Assembly: GCA_002293585.1 (NCBI GenBank)
Contig: DBDM01000072.1
Location: 6,030 to 15,871 of the forward strand
DNA: 9,842 bases
DNA from: Bacteroidales bacterium UBA932
GTDB taxonomy: Bacteria > Bacteroidota > Bacteroidia > Bacteroidales > UBA932
Reading direction: 5' to 3'
Position numbers and translations under genes: made by a program
Shown: piece after piece, positions 1 through 6,531 of the stretch
Layout: every line of letters begins with the position of its first letter
Position numbering within the stretch: the stretch's first letter is position 1
Notes under the pieces: generated by a model
Databases searched by the model: none
What the model was told of the DNA's origin: nothing
Seen by the model: the letters and a program-made list of their open reading frames with translations, nothing else

Positions 1-88
1 AGAGTTGAGAGTGAAAAAAGAGATGAGAGATAAGTGATAAGAGATGTGTGAAAAAACTCATCACTCATCGTTCATCACTTATCTCTTA
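1..88. repeat. Low-complexity inverted repeat, possible terminator of the superoxide reductase gene
   Basis: The strip consists of purine-rich GAGAT/AAGTGAT words followed by their complements. A perfect 13-base inverted repeat pairs 26-38 (agagataagtgat) with 74-86 (atcacttatctct). The intervening 35 bases can add an inner stem: on the minus strand GATGAGTG pairs with CACACATC with one A-A mismatch, leaving a T-rich loop. On the minus strand the outer stem begins at the last base of the superoxide reductase stop codon, and a run of six T follows about seven bases beyond the stem. It could therefore act as a rho-independent-like terminator. Equally, it could be a degenerate intergenic repeat of the TCATCACTTATC kind, which I believe is common in Bacteroidales genomes (from memory). 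The pairing is seen directly; the function is inferred. Confidence 0.5.
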
Positions 89-505
89 ATCTGTCACCTT
101 CACAAACTGCTCCTCGCTGCGCCACAGGCCGTGCTTGTTGCAGTATGCCACGGCGGTGAGCCGCAGGCTGACGGCTGGTAATACTTCGAACGATGCTTCT
201 ATTTGCAATGGCGCTTCGCCCAATTCGGCGGAGTTCAGGCGTACTTCACCAACTAAAGTTTCGAGGTTCCACAGTTGGATATACACAAAATGATGTTCCG
301 GCTTGTTCGGATGCTTCGCCTGCATGCCTATGCGCACGTTGACCTTGAAAGGAACGTTGCGTTGGGCTGTGGGGTTGCACACTACCACAGGCGTATGCTT
401 GTCGGCGTAGGTGCGGACAATCTCGCTGCCTTGAGCGAAATCGGAGTAAGTAAATAATCGGGGCATAAATAATGAGAATTTGCTTACAAAGGTAGGAATT
501 TTCAT
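86..505 (-). CDS. Class II (1Fe) superoxide reductase, neelaredoxin-like
   Basis: A 139-residue cytoplasmic protein matching the superoxide reductase catalytic fold. This family reduces superoxide to hydrogen peroxide at a mononuclear Fe(His)4Cys site, usually fed by rubredoxin, and protects anaerobes from air. The ligand set is visible in order: His37 in DKHTP, His65 in KHPN, His71 in the EHH motif, then Cys122 and His125 in YCNKHGLW. Lys36, the lysine that assists superoxide binding, is present. The preceding Glu found in most relatives is Asp35. The N-terminal 34 residues contain no cysteine, so the desulforedoxin Fe(Cys)4 centre of two-iron desulfoferrodoxins is absent; Cys43 is the only other cysteine. 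I kept the first Met because MKIPTF resembles family N-termini, although Met14 is possible and no Shine-Dalgarno sequence is seen. The gene is divergent from the lipoprotein peptidase gene, and no convincing promoter is visible in the 41-base gap on this strand. Confidence 0.9.
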   Translation of the reverse strand: MKIPTFVSKFSLFMPRLFTYSDFAQGSEIVRTYADKHTPVVVCNPTAQRNVPFKVNVRIGMQAKHPNKPEHHFVYIQLWNLETLVGEVRLNSAELGEAPLQIEASFEVLPAVSLRLTAVAYCNKHGLWRSEEQFVKVTD

Positions 506-515
506 AAATTTTTGC

Positions 516-523
516 TATTTTTG
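516..523 (+). promoter_or_regulatory. Bacteroidota-type -7 box for the peptidase/desulfidase pair
   Basis: TATTTTTG fits the Bacteroidota housekeeping -7 consensus TAnnTTTG exactly and lies 23 bases before the ATG at 547, implying a leader of roughly 15-20 bases. No TTTG element stands at the expected distance upstream (about 19-21 bases), so the -33 box is weak or absent. The box is seen; its activity is inferred. Confidence 0.5.
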
Positions 524-546
524 TCCGAACTTTAACCAATTCGACC

Positions 547-2592
547 ATGAAATCATCTATTGTTATGGCGCTGGGAATTTTCCTCTTGTTAAGCGCATGT
601 ACTCAAAATGAAAATAGACAGACTATGTTGCAAAAAGACGCAAAAATCGTATCACAGATCGTGGATTCGTTGAAAGCCCGTTATGCCGACTTAGATGTGG
701 CGAGGGCGCAGAAAGGCGTAGAACAGGCTGCAGCACTGTGGGATACCCGTGACGGCGCTCCCGCTGATTTTATCAATTTCTGCATGGATAATTATGTACA
801 CGGCGATGCAGCACGCCTGCAATTGTTTACAAAACTGTCCGATAAATTGGAGTTGATTTACGGATACTTCCATAAAATTGATGTGGGCTTGAAAGAGCCG
901 GTGCATCAGACGGGCGGCGAATTGCAGAAAATTGATTATGACCTGGGCGCCTTTGATGTGAGGGCGCATTTCAACGATGATATGTTCAATAATAAGGTGG
1001 CTTTTATCGCTATATTGAACTTTCCGGCGTATAGTCTGGCCGAAAAACAGCAATTGGGCGAACAGTGGTCGCGCGAAGAATGGGGCTACACCCGTTTGGG
1101 CGAACTGTTTAACTCCCGCGTGCCGGCCGCTGTAGAACAAGAAAAATCAACGGCGCAAACTACGGCCGATAATTATATTTCCGACTATAATATTGTGATG
1201 GGCAACCTGCTGAATGAAGTCGGAGAAAAGCTTTTTCCGCAAAATATGACCCTGATTTCTCACTGGGGATTGCGCGATGAGTTGAAATCGAATTACACCG
1301 ATGCCCAACGCGGACTGGAAAAGCAGCGGATGATTTATACGGTGATGAAACGTATCATCACCCAGGAAATTCCGCAGCGAGTGGTGAATAATCCTGCGGT
1401 GGACTATGCCCCTATCAGCAATAAGGTGTATGAAAACAGCAAAGAAATTACTGCATCCGCCGAGCCGGATACCCGCTACACCATGCTGCTCAATAATTTT
1501 AAAGCGCTGAAAGCAGAAGATGCTTATCATCCTGCAATGCCCACTTACATTCAACGGGCGTATGAAGGGAATATGGAGTTTTCTAAGGAAGAAATCCGCG
1601 ATATGTTCACCCGTTTCATATCTTCGCCTGAAGTGAAGGAAGTAGCGGCATTGATTAAGCAACGCCTGGGACGCGACCTGGAACCTTTTGATATCTGGTA
1701 CGACGGGTTCAAAGCCCGTAGCGGTATTTCGGAAGAAGTGATGACGGCCAAAACCAACAAATTGTATCCCAATGCGGACGCCTTTGAACGCGATCTGGCG
1801 GCAATGCTTAAAAAAATGGGCTTTACTGCAGTTGATGCGCAACGACTTGCCGAAAAAATACAGGTAGACCCCGCCCGCGGCTCCGGACATGCCTGGGGTG
1901 CGGTGATGAAGGGCGATAAAGCCCGCCTGCGTACCCGTGTTCCCGCGGCCGGAATGGATTATAAGGGGTACAATATCGCCATGCACGAATTCGGACATAA
2001 TGTGGAGCAAACCGTTAGTCTTTACGATGTGGATTATTATATGATGAACGGCGTGCCGAACACGGCGTTTACCGAAGCGCTGGCTTTTATTTTCCAAAAA
2101 CGCGATTTGGAAGTGTTGGGTATGAGTGAAAATAATCCCGATAAGTCGGCACTGATGGCATTGGATATTTTTTGGGGTTGCTATGAAATTATGGGCGTAT
2201 CCTTAGTAGATATGGGTGTATGGGAATGGATGTATGCCCATCCTGATGCAACGCCTGCACAGTTGAAAGAAAATGTGATACGCATAGCTAAAGAAATTTG
2301 GGATAATTATTATGCGTCCGTATTGGGCGAATCCGGTTCTCCCATTTTGGCTATCTATTCGCACATGATCGATAATCCGCTTTATTTAGCGAACTATCCG
2401 ATGGGGCATCTTATAGAATTGCAGTTGGAAGAATATTTGCAAGGCAAGCCTTTTGCAGCTGAAATTTTGCGAATGTACAAGATGGGGCGCCTCACGCCGC
2501 AGTTGTGGATGAAACAAGCTACCGGACAATCCGTGAGTATCGACCCTACGCTTAAAGCCGCTGCTGTTGCCGTGAAAAAGATGATTAAATAA
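547..2592 (+). CDS. Lipoprotein zinc metallopeptidase, M3-like gluzincin
   Basis: A 681-residue protein with a lipoprotein signal peptide: Lys2, a hydrophobic stretch, then lipobox LSAC with Cys18 as the lipidated residue. It is probably anchored in the envelope and acts on peptides in the periplasm or at the surface. The zinc site is HEFGH at 480-484 with Glu481 as the catalytic base. Glu510 in NTAFTEALAF is the likely third ligand, 26 residues after His484. This spacing and the NG.PN..FTE context resemble M3 oligopeptidases (thimet oligopeptidase-like, where the gap is 25). A C-terminal block at 604-621 (Tyr604, His606, Tyr613, Tyr617, Gly620-His621) could supply the tyrosine and histidine that stabilise the transition state. 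The first 450 residues are mostly helical-looking and I recognise no other domain. The M49 motif HEXXGH is not present. Substrate specificity is unknown. It precedes the cysteine desulfidase gene by 13 bases. The ATG at 547 is supported by the intact signal peptide. Confidence 0.8.
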   Translation: MKSSIVMALGIFLLLSACTQNENRQTMLQKDAKIVSQIVDSLKARYADLDVARAQKGVEQAAALWDTRDGAPADFINFCMDNYVHGDAARLQLFTKLSDKLELIYGYFHKIDVGLKEPVHQTGGELQKIDYDLGAFDVRAHFNDDMFNNKVAFIAILNFPAYSLAEKQQLGEQWSREEWGYTRLGELFNSRVPAAVEQEKSTAQTTADNYISDYNIVMGNLLNEVGEKLFPQNMTLISHWGLRDELKSNYTDAQRGLEKQRMIYTVMKRIITQEIPQRVVNNPAVDYAPISNKVYENSKEITASAEPDTRYTMLLNNFKALKAEDAYHPAMPTYIQRAYEGNMEFSKEEIRDMFTRFISSPEVKEVAALIKQRLGRDLEPFDIWYDGFKARSGISEEVMTAKTNKLYPNADAFERDLAAMLKKMGFTAVDAQRLAEKIQVDPARGSGHAWGAVMKGDKARLRTRVPAAGMDYKGYNIAMHEFGHNVEQTVSLYDVDYYMMNGVPNTAFTEALAFIFQKRDLEVLGMSENNPDKSALMALDIFWGCYEIMGVSLVDMGVWEWMYAHPDATPAQLKENVIRIAKEIWDNYYASVLGESGSPILAIYSHMIDNPLYLANYPMGHLIELQLEEYLQGKPFAAEILRMYKMGRLTPQLWMKQATGQSVSIDPTLKAAAVAVKKMIK

Positions 2593-2605
2593 CTTTCAAC
2601 TCCTT

Positions 2606-3889
2606 ATGATTTCTCAACCCGAACGTCAAAAAATAATTGCCCTTATTCATCGTGAAGTCGTGCGCGCTATTGGTTGTACCGAGCCGGTGGCAGTGTCGCT
2701 GGCTACAGCTAAAGCGGTGGAAACATTGGGCGCCAAGCCCGACCACATTACGGTATATCTTAGTGCCAATGTGCTGAAAAATGCTATGGGCGTGGGCATC
2801 CCCGGGACAGGAATGATCGGCCTGCCTATAGCTATTGCGCTGGGTGCCGTGGTCGGCAAGTCCGACTACCGGCTGGAAGTATTGAAAGACCTTACTCCTG
2901 AAAAACTGGAAGAAGGGAAACAAATGGTCGATAGCAGATGTATAGAAATATTGCTCAAGTCGGGCATAGAGGAAAAATTGTACATAGAAGTGGTGGCGAA
3001 AAAAGGCAATGATACGGCCAAAGTGATTATTGCCAAGCAGCATGCCAACATTTGTTATGTAGAGAAAAACGAAAAAGTCTTACTGGACAATATGCCCACT
3101 CTCGACACAGAGCAGAGCGACGATACGCCCGAACTGACGATGCGTAAGGTATACGACTTTGCCATGACGGCGCCGTTGGACGAAATCCGTTTTATTCTGG
3201 AAGCAGCGCAATTGAATAAAGCCGCAGCGGTATCCTCGTTTCAGCATCACTACGGACATGCCTTGGGACAAACATTGGTGGGCACCTATCAAAAACAAAT
3301 GATGGGCGACAGTGTGTTTTCCCATATTTTAGCTTACACCTCGGCCGCCTGCGATGCGCGTATGGCCGGCGCCATGATTCCTGTGATGAGCAATTCCGGC
3401 AGCGGCAACCAGGGTATTTCCGCCACGGTACCGGTAGTGATTTACGCCGAAGAAACGCAACAGTCGGAAGAACGCTTAATCCGCGCATTAATTTTAAGTC
3501 ACCTCACCGCCATTTATATCAAAACCTATCTGGGACGCTTGTCGGCCCTGTGCGGTTGCGTGGTGGCGGGCACAGGCTCATCGTGCGGCATCACCTACCT
3601 GATGGGCGGCACCTATGAGCAAATTACCTTTGCCGTGAAAAATATGGCAGCCAACCTCACCGGGATGATTTGCGACGGCGCCAAGCCGAGCTGTGCCTTG
3701 AAAGTGAGTAGCGGCATTGCTACCGCGGTGTTCTCCGCTATGCTGGCCATGGAAGGCAAGACAGTCAGCGCCCTCGAGGGTATTATTGATGAAGACGTAG
3801 ACCAAAGTATCCGCAACCTCGCCAAAATCGGCTCGCAGGGCATGGAAGAAACCGATAAATTAGTGTTGGCGATAATGACGACGAAATAA
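2606..3889 (+). CDS. L-cysteine desulfidase family protein (CyuA/UPF0597)
   Basis: A 427-residue cytoplasmic protein of the family that includes E. coli CyuA (YhaM) and archaeal L-cysteine desulfidase. Characterised members split L-cysteine to pyruvate, ammonia and sulfide using an oxygen-sensitive [4Fe-4S] cluster; the fold is related to iron-sulfur L-serine dehydratase. The diagnostic GCTEP motif contains Cys24. A glycine-rich NAMGVGIPGTGMIG segment follows at about 60-73. Other cysteines lie at 316, 318 and 327 in a small-residue loop, then at 356 and 363 in MICDGAKPSC. Cys24, Cys316 and Cys356 are my candidates for the cluster ligands; the 40-residue spacing of the last two agrees with what I remember of the archaeal enzyme. 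The length is normal and no frameshift is seen. With 13 bases separating it from the peptidase gene and no promoter between, the two are probably cotranscribed. Some family members may prefer other amino acids, so the exact substrate is less certain than the family. Confidence 0.87.
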   Translation: MISQPERQKIIALIHREVVRAIGCTEPVAVSLATAKAVETLGAKPDHITVYLSANVLKNAMGVGIPGTGMIGLPIAIALGAVVGKSDYRLEVLKDLTPEKLEEGKQMVDSRCIEILLKSGIEEKLYIEVVAKKGNDTAKVIIAKQHANICYVEKNEKVLLDNMPTLDTEQSDDTPELTMRKVYDFAMTAPLDEIRFILEAAQLNKAAAVSSFQHHYGHALGQTLVGTYQKQMMGDSVFSHILAYTSAACDARMAGAMIPVMSNSGSGNQGISATVPVVIYAEETQQSEERLIRALILSHLTAIYIKTYLGRLSALCGCVVAGTGSSCGITYLMGGTYEQITFAVKNMAANLTGMICDGAKPSCALKVSSGIATAVFSAMLAMEGKTVSALEGIIDEDVDQSIRNLAKIGSQGMEETDKLVLAIMTTK

Positions 3890-3890
3890 A

Positions 3891-3960
3891 ATCCCTGTAA
3901 AATCTGTGGGAAACAAACCTGCGTAAATCCGCGTTATCTGCATCATCCGTGTTCTATCGG
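3891..3960. repeat. Degenerate ~9-10-base periodic repeat between convergent genes
   Basis: The gap between two convergent genes is made largely of imperfect copies of an ATCYGYGTN-like word. The clearest run is three adjacent nine-base units at 3927-3953: atccgcgtt, atctgcatc and atccgtgtt. Looser copies lie at 3891-3899 (atccctgta) and 3902-3910 (atctgtggg). A 4-base stem pairs tccc at 3892-3895 with ggga at 3908-3911, too weak to call a terminator. It resembles the ATCCGTG/ATCTGCG intergenic words I recall from other bacterial genomes; the identity is not confirmed. Confidence 0.5.
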
Positions 3961-3962
3961 TT

Positions 3963-4823
3963 TTATTTCATCGGCGTAAATGTGTATCCTTTATTGGCGT
4001 TCTTAATAGTTCCCATTCCCGGAAACGCAATGTGCATGCCGGCTACCGGAATATTATTTTTTGCCACGTATTCCAGTACGACCTTGCGTATCGTAATGGC
4101 CTGCTCGGGATTCGAATCGTAGGTCAGCGCCACCTGTGGACATGGCATTTGAATAGCCATAGCATGCGTAAGATCGCCCCAGAACAGGAGCTGCTGATCG
4201 CCGGATGTGAGCATGAACATTGTATGTCCGGGCGTGTGTCCGTAGGCGGCAATACTTTTAAAACCGGGAATAACTTCATGCGCCGTACCTTCTAATTGGC
4301 CGGGTTGGAAAAAATGAAGGCGCTCTTTGTAGGCTTCCATTACTCTGCGGGCATTTTCACCGCCCCTCGACTGGTCTTGATTCCAATAATCCGCTTCGGG
4401 TTGGGCAATATACACTTGAGCCTTGGGGAATACAAGCTCACCCCTGCGCAATAATCCGCCGATATGATCGGAGTGCATGTGGGTGATCAATATATCATTC
4501 ACTTGTTCCGGCGTTACATTCAATGCGGCTAAATTATCCGTTATTTTAGAGCCCATGCCGGCGTCTACTAATATTATCCTGTCGGGTGTACGTACCATAT
4601 ACGCGCTCATGGAGTTAGGAACGGTGCCGCCGGGAGCGTATGTTTTCAACATTTCCGGCGTAGCGCCTATCAGCAACTTGGTGCTCACGCCTTGCTGCGC
4701 TTCCGAGAGCAGATATACGTCACAGGTGCCCACTTTGTGGGTAAATGTGTTTTGGGCGAGGGATAAACCCGGCGCCATGAGTAAGCCCATAAGGAATAAT
4801 TTTAGTGTTTTCATATTTTTCAT
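3963..4823 (-). CDS. Exported metallo-beta-lactamase-fold hydrolase
   Basis: A 286-residue protein with a Sec signal peptide (Lys2, Lys5, Lys8, hydrophobic core, likely cleavage after Ala23 in SLAQ), so it should act in the periplasm. The complete dinuclear metal site of the MBL fold is present: His115, His117, Asp119 and His120 in THMHSDHIGG, His200 in HTPGHT, Asp217 in WGDLTH and His264 in GMHIAFPG. The sequence after the main motif (FPKAQVYIAQPEADYW) recalls the methyl parathion hydrolase/lactonase branch rather than true beta-lactamases. The natural substrate is unknown; lactone or ester hydrolysis is only an inference. Met4 is an alternative start, and both starts leave a usable signal peptide. 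The gene stands alone: it has its own -7 box, it is convergent with the desulfidase gene, and a probable terminator lies upstream. Confidence 0.85.
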   Translation of the reverse strand: MKNMKTLKLFLMGLLMAPGLSLAQNTFTHKVGTCDVYLLSEAQQGVSTKLLIGATPEMLKTYAPGGTVPNSMSAYMVRTPDRIILVDAGMGSKITDNLAALNVTPEQVNDILITHMHSDHIGGLLRRGELVFPKAQVYIAQPEADYWNQDQSRGGENARRVMEAYKERLHFFQPGQLEGTAHEVIPGFKSIAAYGHTPGHTMFMLTSGDQQLLFWGDLTHAMAIQMPCPQVALTYDSNPEQAITIRKVVLEYVAKNNIPVAGMHIAFPGMGTIKNANKGYTFTPMK

Positions 4824-4842
4824 TCTTATTTACAAATACATA

Positions 4843-4850
4843 CAAAGATA
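4843..4850 (-). promoter_or_regulatory. Bacteroidota-type -7 box for the MBL hydrolase gene
   Basis: On the minus strand this reads TATCTTTG, an exact TAnnTTTG match, 19 bases before the ATG at 4823. No clear TTTG occurs at the -33 position. It supports independent transcription of the hydrolase gene from a very short leader. Confidence 0.55.
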
Positions 4851-4904
4851 AAGAATTTTTATAAATTCATGTCATCTTACCGGAATTTATTGTATAAGTT
4901 TCAT

Positions 4905-4937
4905 CAAAAAATTAAGTGCCATATTCTTTTTACGGCA
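4905..4937 (-). terminator. Probable terminator after the TonB-type gene
   Basis: Two bases after the stop codon at 4940-4942 the minus strand can form a hairpin. TGCCGT (4937-4932) pairs with ATGGCA (4922-4917), six pairs including one G-U, around a 9-base A-rich loop. Four bases after the stem comes a run of six T (4911-4906). The stem is short, but the hairpin plus T-run directly after a stop codon at a cluster end fits a rho-independent terminator. Confidence 0.45.
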
Positions 4938-4939
4938 TT

Positions 4940-5677
4940 TCACTGCTTAATAAACCGGTAAGTGATATGTCCTTTTTGGCGCCGTGGCGCATTGGCGTCG
5001 GCAGCGAAACGGGAAGTGCGGGCAGCTTGCAGGGCTGCGTTGTGCAAGCAATTATTGTTCACGGAGCCATTCGCATTGACTGTGGCGCCGGTCACATAGC
5101 CGCGGCGGTCTACTTCAACCTGCACGGTAACATCGCCGCCGCCTTCGCATTGGTATACCGGCACCGGCAAGCGCATGGCTTTACGTCCACCTAAGTCATA
5201 GGAGAGCACCGAGGGGCCTTTGTACACCTCGGTTTTGGCGGGGGTATTGTTTTCGGACGCTGCCGGCACATCGCCGCCTTGTTGCTGCTGCGCTGCACGG
5301 CGCGAAGCATCCAAACGTTCCTGTACTTGTCGCGCCTCCTCATAAATGGAGGAAGGGTTGTTGTTCCGGTCGTCGCGCAGGTTGTTGTCGGCTTTGTCCA
5401 CCGCCACATTGCGCAACTCCTGCTGTCGTTCCGGTCTTACAATTTTGTCTAATTCTCTTTCGAAACTTTTACGCCTTTCTTCTTTTTCCTGCAAGGCTAT
5501 TTTTTCTTCCTCTTTGGAAAAGTCAATCAAAAACGCCGTATCCGTGTAGCTCATCCGGTTAATGTGGTACAGCAAAAAGATAATTATTACCACCAAATGA
5601 AACGAAAGGGTGGCATAAATTCCGATACGATGTTCACGGAAAAATTGTCGTAAGTTATGGACTAGTTGTTCAAACAA
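4940..5677 (-). CDS. TonB-type energy transducer protein
   Basis: A 245-residue inner-membrane protein with TonB architecture. A short basic cytoplasmic N-terminus is followed by one transmembrane helix at about 18-38, then a highly charged Glu/Lys/Arg-rich stretch at 54-130 that is probably helical and spans the periplasm. A Gln/Pro linker comes next, and a C-terminal TonB-like domain occupies about 168-245, with DVTVQVEVDRRGYVTGA and CLHNAALQAARTSRF typical of Bacteroidota TonB proteins. Such proteins carry ExbB/ExbD-derived energy to outer-membrane receptors. No ExbB, ExbD or receptor gene is in the window, so the partner is unknown. Cys177 and Cys210 could form a disulfide. The gene begins two bases after the nagB stop. 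No ATG lies between the upstream in-frame stop (5708-5710) and the membrane helix, so TTG at 5675-5677 is the most reasonable start; the first in-frame ATG, residue 42, would remove the helix. Confidence 0.82.
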   Translation of the reverse strand: MFEQLVHNLRQFFREHRIGIYATLSFHLVVIIIFLLYHINRMSYTDTAFLIDFSKEEEKIALQEKEERRKSFERELDKIVRPERQQELRNVAVDKADNNLRDDRNNNPSSIYEEARQVQERLDASRRAAQQQQGGDVPAASENNTPAKTEVYKGPSVLSYDLGGRKAMRLPVPVYQCEGGGDVTVQVEVDRRGYVTGATVNANGSVNNNCLHNAALQAARTSRFAADANAPRRQKGHITYRFIKQ

Positions 5678-5679
5678 GT

Positions 5680-6492
5680 CTATTGTAACAGGTTTTGAGG
5701 GTTTAAATTACCGGATTCAATGTCATTAAAATATTTTACCGTGCCTACTCTTAATTCTACGGTAGCCGCTTCATCGCACACAATAATGCCTTTAGGGTGC
5801 ATTTGCAAGGCGCTGATTGTCCACATGTGGTTCACGCTTTCTTCCACTGCGTGACGCAATGCGCGGGCTTTCGCATGTCCGTTAACAATAATGAGCACTT
5901 CTTCGGCATCCATTACCGTTCCTACGCCTACGGTTAATGCGGTTTTCGGCACTTTATTCATGTCGTTATCAAAGAAACGCGAATTGGCAATAATGGTGTC
6001 GGTGGTGAGGGTTTTGATACGTGTGCGCGACGACAAGGAAGAACCAGGCTCGTTGAAAGCAATGTGCCCGTCGGGACCTATACCGCCCATGAACAGGTGT
6101 ATTTTGCCGTAGCTTTTGATTTTTTCTTCATATTTACGACATTCTTCCTGCAGGTCGGCAGCATTGCCATCCAAGATATTGACCTGGTCTTTGGGAATGT
6201 CGATACAACTGAAAAAGTTATTCCACATGAAAGAATGATAACTTTCGGGATGCTCCTTAGGCAAGCCTACATATTCATCCATATTGAAAGTGACTATATG
6301 TTTAAACGATATTTTCCCGTCTTTGTGGAGACGTATCAGCTCACGATAAACGCCCAGCGGCGAAGATCCCGTGGGAAGCCCAAGTACAAAGGGTTTATCG
6401 GCAGTGGGCTTGAAAGTATTTATCTTTTGTACGATATAAGCTGCCGCCCATTTCGAAATTTGTTCGTAGTTGTTTTGGATAATTAAACGCAT
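5680..6492 (-). CDS. nagB: Glucosamine-6-phosphate deaminase
   Basis: A 270-residue cytoplasmic enzyme that converts glucosamine 6-phosphate to fructose 6-phosphate and ammonia, the last step of amino-sugar catabolism. It aligns with E. coli NagB (266 residues) apparently without gaps at the key positions: Asp72 in FNMDEYVGL, and Asp141, His143 and Glu148 in [11 protein letters not shown] form the catalytic set. The phosphate-binding loop LPTGSSP lies at 39-45. Residues matching the N-acetylglucosamine 6-phosphate allosteric site are also present: Ser151, Ser152, Arg158, Lys160, Thr161, Lys208 and Tyr254. The enzyme is therefore probably an allosteric hexamer of the E. coli type. It starts 39 bases after recN and ends two bases before the TonB-type gene. 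No promoter is visible in the recN-nagB gap, so readthrough from recN is likely. No nagA or transporter is adjacent within the window. Confidence 0.96.
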   Translation of the reverse strand: MRLIIQNNYEQISKWAAAYIVQKINTFKPTADKPFVLGLPTGSSPLGVYRELIRLHKDGKISFKHIVTFNMDEYVGLPKEHPESYHSFMWNNFFSCIDIPKDQVNILDGNAADLQEECRKYEEKIKSYGKIHLFMGGIGPDGHIAFNEPGSSLSSRTRIKTLTTDTIIANSRFFDNDMNKVPKTALTVGVGTVMDAEEVLIIVNGHAKARALRHAVEESVNHMWTISALQMHPKGIIVCDEAATVELRVGTVKYFNDIESGNLNPQNLLQ

Positions 6493-6511
6493 AATATTAT
6501 TATTTTTAATG

Positions 6512-6531
6512 AAACGTAAAATCTTACGTCT
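6512..6531 (-). other. Hairpin between recN and nagB
   Basis: On the minus strand ACGTAA (6529-6524) and TTACGT (6519-6514) form a perfect six-base stem around a four-base loop. One G-U and one A-T pair can be added outside. It begins immediately after the recN stop codon. The following sequence is A/T-rich but lacks a continuous T-run, so it is at best a weak terminator, or else a processing or mRNA-stability element lowering or separating nagB expression. Confidence 0.35.

Noticed and set aside
26..86. Transposon terminal inverted repeats or an attachment site
   Set aside because: The arms are only 35 bases apart with no transposase or integrase nearby and no target duplication visible.
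1147..2097. Long 316-codon minus-strand open frame inside the peptidase gene
   Set aside because: It lies fully antisense to a gene with a signal peptide and intact catalytic motifs. Its product is rich in His, Ile, Arg and Phe without recognisable domains, as expected of a reverse-frame shadow.
547..2592. Dipeptidyl peptidase III (M49) identity for the lipoprotein peptidase
   Set aside because: M49 enzymes carry HEXXGH, with two residues between Glu and Gly. Here the motif is HEFGH (HEXXH) with a downstream Glu at M3-like spacing.
3890..3915. Terminator between the convergent desulfidase and MBL genes
   Set aside because: Only a 4-base stem with a 12-base loop and no T-run could be found.
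6064..6486. 140-codon plus-strand frame opposite nagB
   Set aside because: It is antisense to a fully conserved enzyme and has no family features or promoter.
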